Assembly: GCA_963576565.1 (NCBI GenBank)
Contig: OY755047.1
Location: 9,518,931 to 9,582,930, forward strand
Source: Aspidapion aeneum
Lineage: Eukaryota; Arthropoda; Insecta; Coleoptera; Brentidae
Direction of reading: 5' to 3'
Length of the DNA: 64,000 nt
Each line of letters begins with the position of its first letter. The stretch's first letter is position 1. Of this stretch, positions 1-11,200 are shown piece after piece. Position numbers and translations under genes: made by a program. The notes under the pieces are model-generated. The model was given only the letters and a program-made list of their open reading frames with translations. It was not told where the DNA came from and did not search any database.

Positions 1-2195
1 TGAGGTATTTGAGGATGTTGAATAAAAGTTTATATTGTATTCTTTTAGAATTTGGGGCCACAGAGTGCTGCCTATTTGGTTTCCACATTGCCCAACTAAA
101 AATATAAAAAAACAATCAAATATTTGTGACATATATATACACACTACATAAAAACACTTTAAATCTAAAGTAATTTTAAAAAAAGATCTTAACTATATTC
201 CACAGATTAAAATAACCTAAAATAAGCATAGATTTGACTAAATTAAGCTTATGTTTATGTAAAATATAAAACCCTTTTTAAAACCTAAAAACAGAAACCT
301 TAAACAATATTATGAATTAAACTTACCCTGTACAATTATAAACTCACTCATCGAAAACGAATTAAGTAAATTAAAGGGTGATTTATACGAAAAATATTAA
401 GAAATATAAATAAACTAGCATACAAAACAAACACAAAAAAGTGGGATTAGGATAGTTTCTATTTTTGAACGTTAGATGGTGCTAATGCTATCTAGGGTCA
501 CTGCATCTGGAAGCTTGGCGTCTGTTTCCGGTCCATTCCTACGATTAAAGGAAGTATTCCTACAAAGTCGTGTGTGCGCGTAGAAAGTATTAGTTTAAAA
601 ATTAACGTTTTTTTTAGTGAATTGTGTTAAGGTGCCCGTCTCATCCCTATTTTTGAGATAAATTACACAATTGCAGTGTTGGAAATTATCCATATGATGC
701 TTTTTCAACCAGGTCATCCAGGGAGAAACTGGTAGCATTAGAGGAATTTTTGTTTTTTCTAGTAAATTCTTCATCGAATTTGGGGGTGCTGACTTTTTTT
801 ATTTTTTTGAAATTTGCCTTATTTTGGGTTTTATCAAACATTTTAGAAATTAATTTTTTTGAAATTTGGCAACGATGCGTGTTTGTACTCCCCTATTTTC
901 TCCTCCACAGCTTTATTCTAAAATATGCACATTTTTCTATGGGTTTTTCGCATTTTGCCATCGTTTTAGACCATATTTTCAAAATCGGAAAAAAGTCAGC
1001 ACCCCGAAATTCTTTTGTTTATCTAACACAACAAAAAAATAAGTTATAATTGGTTTCTATCATATGGCTTGATCGCCCAAATTTTGAAATTGCATGGGTT
1101 TTTTTGTAAATTTATTTTGATCACGTGATCGTCGATTCACGAACTGCGAAAAAGGAAGATGACGTGGTCTGTCGTGCAAAGCAGAAACCTAGTAAGTCAA
1201 AAACCAAGGCCAACACAAAAATAGAGGCCACGACCCTGAAAAAATCAGCTGTTCTCCCGGGGCTGAATTTTACATTGGGTCTTATGGGAGGTCAGACGTT
1301 TTTTATGATATTTTCAAAATGGCACTACAGATTTCCGCAAAATTTCAGTGAAATATTCTCAGACACCATCCCGATATTCCACCAGAGGTTTGTAAGGAAG
1401 CAATATGATTAAAAGGTTAAAATCTTCAAGATTTAGCATTCCTTATTTTGAATTCAAATTATCCGCCATGTACCACATGCCAACTGTTATATTTGACATG
1501 TATTTGACTTTGTCATATGGGATTGTCACATTCGCTTCTGCTTTAAACTTAATTTTTGTGTGAGCTAATAAAGCGGCTATGAAAAATTAGGGCTTACTAT
1601 ACATTTAAAAAAAATTGTTCTGCCAGAATAAAGTAAAAACAATCTCAAAAACGGCTTTATTTAACAAAAAATCAAATATCCATGAACCGTCATTCCAACT
1701 TCAAAATTTGAAAGACAATCAGCTGTGTCGTAACGTGACCATCAAAAAAAAATCAGCCCCGGATGTGACGTCAACAAAGTGGAGGATCGTGGCCCGTCCA
1801 TTTTGATAGCCCTGCAAAAACTAGTGTTGTGGGAAATAGAGTTTGAAGTTTATTTAACTACATACTAACCATAGTTTATTTAACTACATAGTAACTACAT
1901 TCAACTTCCTTGTTTTCTAAGATAGCCACATTCTAGAAAAACTCTCTGGTGCCGTTTTTTACGGTTATTTCAATGATATAAAAATCTCATTTTTGAGTAA
2001 GTCGAGTTACTAGGTTTTTGCTTTGCATGCCAGCGGTACTTTCTGATAGAAATCTGTAATTTTGTTCTTAATTCTTAATTTAGTTTTGACATTAATTGCA
2101 CAGCGGCGCTGTTACACAGGACAGCTGTTTTTGACTTTTCCATAAAAACAAATATTTCTAACCCAAGAAAAATAAAACACTAAATAAAAATTGAT
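1..2195. other. Intergenic, A+T-rich, no gene recognised
   Basis: I see no exon with both coding character and paired splice sites here. Open frames (for example 750-1049 and 1125-1412) are short, low-complexity and match nothing I know. The right end borders the stop codon of the small gene at 2196. The only clear structure is the inverted repeat at 776-1012. Confidence 0.5.
776..1012. repeat. Inverted repeat, probable MITE remnant
   Basis: Arms 776-799 and 989-1012 are 24 nt each and complementary at 23 positions (core GGTGCTGACTTTTTT). About 190 bp lie between them. Weaker complementarity continues outward, so the element may be nearer 300 bp. No target duplication was identified. Confidence 0.5.
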
Positions 2196-2255
2196 TTAAA
2201 CATTTAAACGAAAAGTACAGGCTGCTTTCTTTTTTACAAACGCAAATACTGGTAC
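2196..2255 (-). CDS. Terminal exon 4 of the unrecognised 109-aa gene
   Basis: Acceptor TTTATTCACAG, then 19 codons (VPVFAFVKKKAACTFRLNV) and TAA. Phase 0 matches exon 3. It lies 98 bp from the 5' LTR, on the far side of the 15.9 kb insertion. No clear AATAAA was seen just downstream. Confidence 0.55.
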   Translation of the reverse strand, partial: VPVFAFVKKKAACTFRLNV

Positions 2256-5200
2256 CTGTGAATAAAAAATTCTACGAACCACAATATAGCTGGCAAAACG
2301 CGGTTTTCAAATTTAGATTGAGAAAGTACATTCCCGAAGTAGTATCAAAGTTTTGTAATGTTTTTTTAGTCAAAACATTCCAAGTCAAATTAACAAAAGC
2401 CAACCTACTCATTTTCTATATACTTGACCCTGACTTCCTAGACTAATCTTGCCATTAACTCCAGCATGCTACAAAATCGTCAAAAGACCGAATTTTTCCT
2501 AGTCTACACCCATTCTCGATTGTCTTATATCCTTCTTCGTTGAGCTTTGTCTGACACACGTAAACCTGGTAGAGTAATCATATCATTCGAAGCAGGTAAT
2601 ACGAGAGAATATCTATCCTTTTTCATCTGTCTCAATATGATAAAGACAACCTACGTAGGATGGTAATCTTTATTATTTAAAATCTAAATATTAAAAATGC
2701 ATTTAAAGTGTTAAATTCGACGAAGTAGACGTCCTGGTCAGTGAAAAATTTTTTTAAAAAAAACAGTCAAGTCGTACCGTAGTGGTGGGAACCAGTGAAT
2801 CTAAAGGGGTCCCGGGGTAAAGAGAGTGACCACTATAAAATGAAAATACGCCAAAATATGAGTCTCTTTCAACACTAGAAATGCCGCAGTAGAGTGTGTC
2901 TCCAAAATTTTCAACAAAGTGAAGAAATGTAGAATCTGACAGTTTTTTAAGCCAGAACAACCGGTATGTTTTTCTATTTACTATAAGCCTAAACTATTTT
3001 TTATTGTTTTTCATTTCTTACTTACAATGGAGAATTACTAGTTTTTGAATTTCTTTTATTTTCTAAATAGGTATCTCAAAGTATTTTTTTGACATTTTTT
3101 AACGTTTTTATTAGGTGCCTTAAGAATTGGTCAGTGAGTAGTTAACTCAATTTTTCCATAATATAACAAGTACATTTTTATAGAGTAGAGTAGAGAGTAG
3201 AGTAGATCTTTATTTGCAAAAATTTTTACAGTGTAATTGAGCAAATAGTGTCACAAACCCATCAATAAACCTATCTCAAGAGAAATTTACGTTTTTGATT
3301 TAAAAAAGTGAATATTTAAAATTTCAATAGCTTAATACAACTATGATAATATCTACACCTAATACTAAAATTATCTGAAAGGTTTTGTAAAGTGTGAAAT
3401 ACATTTTAAAAAATACAAAAATAAACAATTAGAAGCTCAAAAGAGCAAACATTTTTTTTAAAAATACCATTAAATACATTGAGAAACACTACAATTAAAA
3501 GAAAACACTCATAACGACAACATTATTTAAAAAGGTTAAGAAGGCCTAGTAAAGAAATCCTCAACAGAATATGGTTCTAAATTGACTAGATGAGAAAAAA
3601 CCTTTTTTTTGAAAGCTTTTGTGTTTTGCTCACTTTGTATATCTCTTGAAAGATTGTTAAAAAATTTTACACACACATAGAGTGGGCTGCGTTCTGTTAA
3701 AGACAACCTATGGGCAGGAATATTAAGGTTTGGGCCTCTGGTGTTGTGCTCATGACTCGGTAAAAGGTGATTAAAGCATTGAAAATTGTTAAAAACAAAC
3801 ATGATACACTCAAACATATAGACAGCAGTAAAAGTAAGAATATTTAAGGTTTTAAATTTACCTCTACAGGAATCTCTAGCCTTCATTCCTAGGATGGTCC
3901 TTACCACTCTTTTTTGTAAGGTAAATACATCTGATGCTCCCACAGCTCCCCCCCAGAATATCACTCCATAGCGCATTATTGAGTAGAAATTTGCATAATA
4001 TACCGAGAGCAGCACATCTTGTTGCAGATAGTCTTTCAAAATTCTTATTGAATAACAAGCTGAACTTAACTTTTTTAAGACATTTTGTATTTGAACCCCC
4101 CATGTCAAATGTTGGTCTATGTAAAACCCTAAAAATTTAACAAATTCAGATGGTTTAACATTCTGTGCAAGGAGCTGTAGGGTCTCAGGATAGTGCTCAC
4201 GCGACTGTGCTGTTCTGAAACAAACAATAACTGTCTTGTCACTGTTCAACAAGAGTTTATTCCCGCTAAACCACCTCTCAGCCCTACACAAACCATCCCT
4301 TGCTATTTCAAAAAGTGCCTCAAGAGTCACGCCACAGAAAAGTCCATTTGTGTCATCAGCAAAGTTTAAGAGATCTGTTGATTCATTTGTGACAGCTTCA
4401 GCTAGGTCGTTTATATATACAAGAAAGAGGAATGGGCCCAAGACACTTCCTTGAGGAATTCCCAGGGTGATGTTGATGGACTCTGAGAAGGTTTTTGAGC
4501 CATCTGTATCCAGGCAGACCATTTGAGACCGCCCTGTAAGATATGACTCTATCCACTTTAATGCAGGGCCTTGTATTCCATACATTTTGAGTTTTTCCAA
4601 TAGAAAATTGTGATCAAGGCTGTCAAAAGCTTTAGAAAGATCTAAAAAAGCTCCTAATGTTTTCTTTTTTGCCTCTAAGTGCTCTATGATTTTAGTGATA
4701 AAGTCATATGTTGCTGTCTCAACTGATCGGCCTTTAAGAAATCCATGCTGAGAGCTGTTTATTAAGTTATTCTTCACAAAGAAATTTTGCAATCTGTTAC
4801 ACATTGCATTTTCAAAAATTTTGGAGAAGGATGAGAGTAGGCTTATCGGGCGATAATTCTCTATTTTTGAAGGATCTCCTTTCTTATGCAGTGGTTTGAC
4901 AATTGCCAGTTTCAGTTGTTGTGGAAATGAGCCATACCTGAAAGAATTATTAATTAAAAAATACAGTGGTCCTGCTATTTCGGATGAAACATATTTTATT
5001 AAATGAGTTGAAATCTCATCATGACCAAAACTATGTTTATTTTTTAATTTTTTTATGATATTCAGTATTTCTGATTCAGACACCGAAGAAAGATACATAC
5101 ATTCTGTATTTTTTTTAATATTTATTGAAAAGTTATCAACTGAATTTATCTTTTTTACCGCATTTGGAGCTGCATCTGTCATATATTTGTTTATATCATT

Positions 5201-8200
5201 GCTCAGTTTCTGAGGTTCTCCTTGTAAACCTAATTTTGATTTTTTTGAGCCACCTTTTATCTCTTTAACTATTTGCCATGATACCTTTGTTTTATTATCA
5301 CTGTTGTCTATTCTTTTTTGATAATAACTCTTGCGTGCCTCGGCCAAAAGCAAATTATACCTACGTTTTTCAGCTTTGTATTCAGCCACATACCTCTGGT
5401 CATTTGCACTTATGGTATAGAGAATATCAAGCCTATTTTTTGACTCAATTATCTTTGGTGTTTGTACCCAATTTGATTTTTTTGATTTTGTACAGAATGA
5501 TTTTTCAGGAAAACATTGAAAAAAGATAGTTTGGAAAATATTAATGAAAGTGTCCCACTGTTTATCAATATCTGCTAAGCGGCAGTTAAAGACTGGTTGC
5601 CAGTCAACTTCGCTCAGCAAAAACTTGAAAATTTCTTTGTTTTCTGTGGTATAAGACCGTTTTTTAACTTCACTATTTTTTGTTATTCCACAATCAAATA
5701 TTAGTTTTTGTGCAGTGTGATCAGATGTATGTGGATTGAAGATCAAAGAGGTAAAAATATCAAGATTTGTATAAATGTTGTCTATGCAGGATTTTTTGTT
5801 GCCATCTATGCGTGTGTAATCTTTGATACTAGGAGAAATATTGAAAGATGTGAGAAATGTTTTGAAAATTTCTGGCCACTTTTCATTTCCGAGAATATTT
5901 AAATTAAAATCCCCTGCTAAAAAGATAATGGAATCTTTATCTAACAAGTCATTCAAAATTTGATCAAGTTTACTAATTAATATTTGTGGATTCTCAGTTC
6001 TATAAATTGACAATACAATTATTTTCTTTTTTCCAATTAGAACCTCTGCTGCGGCACACTCAAATGTTGACCTTTCTGACAACTTGGAAATGTCTTCTCT
6101 TGATTTAGCAACCAGTGTATCCCTTATATACACTGCTGCGCCACCATGCTCATTTGAATTTCTACAGAATGCAGACACAAGTCTAAAGTTTTGTATATTA
6201 TAGTTCTTTATTTGTTCATCTGTTTTCCAGTGCTCTGTAAGACATAGGGCAAAGCACTCACAATTTGTTTCTGCAATCTTGTTTATAGCATCAATACTGG
6301 TGCCAATTGATTGTGTATTTAGATGTATAATACTTAGTTCCGACGAGGACCCACACCCTCCCAATTTGGTTTGCTTGGGTGTCGCTGGATGTTCAGAAAA
6401 TGGTTTATAATGCAACCATTTGGCCACAGAGCTTGGTTCATTACTTCAGCCTTTCTTGCGTCAGACAAAGTAATTTTGAATGAGGTAGTTCACTAAATTT
6501 AATTTTTAATTCTGTTAAAACTTGGTAGCTAGAACCATTTTAAAATTATTAAACTTCACTGCACAGTTTGTAAGGCCTAAACTATATTTAAAAAACAAAC
6601 ATTCATAAAATAACCTCAAAAATCAGTAAGAAAAATTTAGTGAAATCCATTTTTTTGTAAGTTTTTTATTTTTTAATTGATAAAATGGTGGGCTGATGTA
6701 GATTTTTTATTATTAGGCTTTGAGGGCTACCCTCCTACCTGCTTATAAGGCTACTTTTCTACCGACTTTCCAGACTACACTTCTTCTAATGACCACCTAG
6801 CTTTAACCTTCTTCAACATCATGGTTTAAAGCCTACGACCAACTCTTTAACCAGCTATTCCATCAAGCTATTTTCAACTTTCCAATTCTACGATGAAATA
6901 AGACCAAGTTTTTCAACCAATCATCCCAACCTTCTGTATTCACCCGGAGTTCTTGAGTTTCCATGTAGCATGGAGTGCCTCAGCAGTTTTATCGAGAGTC
7001 CAGGGAGGGGTACTGATGTCTGGTTCGATTAGGATCTACAGTTAAAAGCTAAGTACACCTGCTTTTATTATTATTCTTACTAACCAACATTCTTTCCTTG
7101 CGTCTTACTTTCTTCAACTATCCAAGCGGTTAATATGGTCAAATTTGCCTTTTTCACATTTTTTTGAGTTTTAAATTTTTTTATATTTATATTTGGAAGT
7201 GGTGAAGCCGAATATACTTCAGTTTCGTACTTAAGGGGTGTAACTAACTATTATATAGTTCAGTGTGTTTACCTACACCCATATATGTTGGTTTATAATT
7301 CCCTCAGAATTATAAACCGTGTGACTTTGTTGGTTATTTAACCTTTATTTTGGTAATGTAGTATTAAAGTTATTACCTTAAGTTTTGATATATGGATACT
7401 GGTGGAGCTATATATTTTTAAATTAAATAATTAACCTAGAGTATGACTATTTATAGTGTGTCCACTCATACTCCTAGGGTTGGTTATGCCAGCTTAGTAT
7501 AGTGACTAATGTTTTTTGTAAAGACGTAAGCAAAATCTAGCATCACAATAACTCTTTATAATTCTGATTTTTGGAAGTCCGATGATGTGTTTAGCACGTT
7601 GCAGATTATATAGGGGTTGTTGGTGTGCTAGATTATTTTCTTGGCAAATCAGCCTATCTTAATTTTGCTGTGTTAAAATCTGGCAACACAATATTTCCTA
7701 TAGTCAAGTTTTTCTGTACTACAGAAATTAGGTGTTTAGCACGTTGAGTGATTATAAGGATCTATTGATGTGTCATGATTGCCGAGGCAACTTATTTTGC
7801 CCTTAAGTTATTTTACTTAGCCTTTTTTTATTGGTTTTAAACCATCTTACGTTTTTTTTGGTGGAAAGACCACACTTTGTACCTTGTGTAACATAAATTT
7901 TACTTTATATTTATTTGGTGGAAAGACCACACTTTGTACCTTGTGTAACATAAATTTTACTTTATATTTATTTGGTGGAAAGACCACACTTCCATACCTT
8001 GTGTAAAATAGGCATTTCTTTTCGTGGAAAGACCACAAATTTGTCCTTGTGTAATATATGTTGTTAGTGGAGTTATATACACTATACTAAGTTACCTATT
8101 GCTAATAATATAAGATGTTAGTCATTTAAATATTTTAAATTATTGTGCTTTAAAATTTGTTATTTCCTATAAAAATTATTTTTCCAATACATTTACTAAT

Positions 8201-11200
8201 TGAGATATTTTTGTTTAATTTCATTTTAAAAGCTTTTGAAAATATAGATTTTAAGAGGCTCAACTTAAAATCAGACTCTAAAATAAATTTTTAAATAAAT
8301 TGAGCACTTCGATTTTCTGTCTTTGCAACTAATAGACAGGGCGCCCACAAAATAAGTAGTTTGGTAAAAGATAAAATCAAATAAAATAAAACCTGATACT
8401 TGAGTAAATTTCCTCAATTTTAATGTTAAAAATTCTTATTTTAAAATTCCTTTTTTTTTTAATTTTTACGACTAAGATGTGAAACCCCGCCCTGTGCTCT
8501 CAAACCGAAACATTGAGTGATACCTAGGCATTTAGTAAAAGAAAAAAAAGGAATACATTTAACAATTTTTATTGCTATAAAACATATTTAAAAAAAAATA
8601 AATTATCAACAACATTTTTTTCCTTTCTATAAAGTATTCCACTTTAGATATATCTAAACAGAAGATAAACAAAATTAATTACAAATGGCGCCCAACGTGG
8701 GGCGCCATTTGTAATTAATTTTGTTTGTGACGCCACAAATAAACAATACTAATAACACTCAGTTTTCGTCACCACAACCTAGCATTCAAAGTTCTTTAAT
8801 CATAACCCAAAGTATACCAGGAACCAGTACAGCTCCAACAAATCAGCCTACCTCTCAAATTTCTGCACCAAACCCCATGTCAAATCCATGTCAAAACATT
8901 TTCAACCAAAGTCAAACTGGCCAAAGCTTAAATTTTAACCAACCCTTGCAATCACCGAGCTTAAATAACCCAAATAATCACAATGCAAATTCAAATTCGA
9001 ATAATGTAGGTCAAAATCCCATGTCAAATCCATGTCAAAATATTTTAAACCAAAGTCAAACTGGCCAAAGCTTAAATTTTAACCAACCTTTGCAATCCCC
9101 ATCTATAAATAACCCCATTAACACCAACGCTAATTTAAATCAACGCAATGTAGGTCAAAATGTGATGACAAATCCATGTCAAAATATGTCAAACCAAACT
9201 CAAACTAGTCAAAGTTTAAATTTTCATCAACCCTTGCAAACACTGCCTATAAATAACCCCTTAAATCCCAACGTCAACTTAAATCAAAGCAATACAGGTC
9301 AAAATCCAATGTCAAACCCATGTCAAAATATGTCAAACCAAATTCAAAGTTTAAATTTTAATCAACCTTCACAAACAATGCCTATAAATAATACCAATGC
9401 AAATTTAAATCAAAGCAATGTAGGTCAAAATGTGATGACAAATCCATGTCAAAATGTGTCAAACCAAACTCAAACTAGTCAAAGTTTAAATTTTCATCAA
9501 CCCTTGCAAACATTGGCTATAAATAACCCCATAAATCCCAACGTCAACTTAAATCAAAACAATACAGGTCAAAATCCAATGTCAAACCCATGTCAAAATA
9601 TGTCAAACCAAATTCAAAGTTTAAATTCTAATCAACCTTTACAAACAATGCCAATAAATAACACCAATGCAAATTTAAATCAAAGCAATGCAGGTCAAAT
9701 TTTAGTGTCAAATCCTTGTCAAAATCGGGCTAGTCAAAACTTTTATCAACCATGTCCAAATCAAAACCCGGTTAATCAAAATACCAGCTGCCAACCTACC
9801 TTAAATAGCGGTTTAAATCCAGCCTCAAATTTTTTACCCAATTTAAATTTAAATTCAAACCAAAACCATTTATATAATCAAACTTCAAGTTATCAACTCA
9901 ACCCGCCTGTCAATTTTAACCAACAATCATCAAACCCAATAGGTAATTATCAGGCCAACCCAACCTTAAACAATTCACAACAATTTTTCAATCAAAATTT
10001 AAACTTTCAGCCTACTACCAACCAAATACCTTGTCAACAGTTTACCCACCACACACTTAGTCAAACTCAAATAAACTCTCAGCCTTTGAATCAGATTTTA
10101 TCCAACCAAAATCTTAATTCCCAAAATTTAAATCATAATAATTTTTCACAATTTCCTTTGACCAGTAACCACCAAACTTTTGTCACACCTCTATACTTTC
10201 AAAACAATAATAATTTAAATTTCTCTGATCCCTTGCCTCAAATTCCTACTCAACCACCTCAGTATGGGACCAACCAAAATTTTTCTCATTCTAGAAATTA
10301 TTCTGGTCATGATGCGAATTTATTCAGAAAAATAGGTTATATTCATCAAAACAATATTAAGTTTACGGGTAGTGGGAGTGTACTAACATTTTTAGATAAG
10401 GTCGAAGAGTTTGTGTTGTCATACAACATTGATAAAAACCAACTTTTGACATTTGCACATGAATTTTTTGAGGGTCAGATTAGAACTTGGTATCGACAAA
10501 TAAAGCAAAGGATAAACTCTTGGGACGATTTGGTTAGGGAACTAAAAATAAACTTTTTACCGACTAATTTTGAAAATCAGCTTTGGCAAGAAATACATTC
10601 TAGGACCCAGGGACCAAATGAAAGGCCAATAATTTTTATTAGTATTATGCAAACTTTATTTACTCGCTTAACGAGACAAGTTAGTGAATGGGAACAGGTG
10701 CAAATTGTAATAAAAAATTTACAACCTTACTATCAGAACCATTTGGCATTAAAACAGGTTGTGAACCTTGATGAATTGACTTATTTGTGCCGAATGATAG
10801 AGGAAACAAAAATTAGATCTCAAAACTTTCAGACTCCTTCTACAAATAATAATATAAACTTAATGGCACCAGAATTAGCTTACCAACGACCAAAGAATAA
10901 TTTTAGGATTAATGAAATTTCTTGCGATGATCCTTTTTATCAAAATCTTACAAATAACAATGCCCAAAGTACAAGCTCTCCAACTTCCAATATTCAACTT
11001 CAATCAAATTTCCCCACTCAAACTGAAACCCTCGAACCAAACATCAGTGCCCTAAATAGTTTAGTTTGTTGGAATTGTGGAGAAAAGGACACACATACTT
11101 TCCAAAAATGCACCAAACCCAGAACTAAATTTTGTTATAAATGTGGTTACAAAAATAAAACAGTGCGAGAATGCCCGGTTTGTTCAAAAAACTTGCCCAG

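Larger units (their letters stand above)
3184..6482 (-). mobile_element. Non-LTR retrotransposon (CR1/Jockey-type LINE) nested in the 5' LTR
   Basis: This 3299-bp segment is missing from the 3' LTR, so its borders are exact to within 2 bp: AG at 3182-3183 and 6483-6484 is either a 2-bp duplication or microhomology. Read on the minus strand, it holds the C-terminal tail of an ORF1, a complete ORF2, a short 3' UTR with AATAAAGAT and a (CTCTA)n tail at the 3' end. It is 5'-truncated inside ORF1. It must be younger than the LTR element it interrupts. Confidence 0.9.
2354..8683 (+). repeat. 5' LTR (3.03 kb) interrupted by a 3.3 kb LINE
   Basis: Bases 2354-3183 and 6483-8683 align with the 3' LTR at 15253-18281. 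Bases 3184-6482 are absent from the 3' LTR and are the nested LINE. The LTR is noncoding and contains short internal repeats, including ~57-bp tandem units near its 3' end. Confidence 0.93.

Noticed and set aside
2754..2960. 68-codon frame, identical at 15653-15859
   Set aside because: Present because it lies in both LTRs; no motif and no codon bias.
7847..8038. 63-codon frame present twice (also 17445-17636)
   Set aside because: It is the 57-bp LTR tandem repeat read as codons.
8686..8703. tRNA-Lys gene fragment
   Set aside because: Only the 18-nt complement of the tRNA 3' end is present, correctly placed as a PBS.
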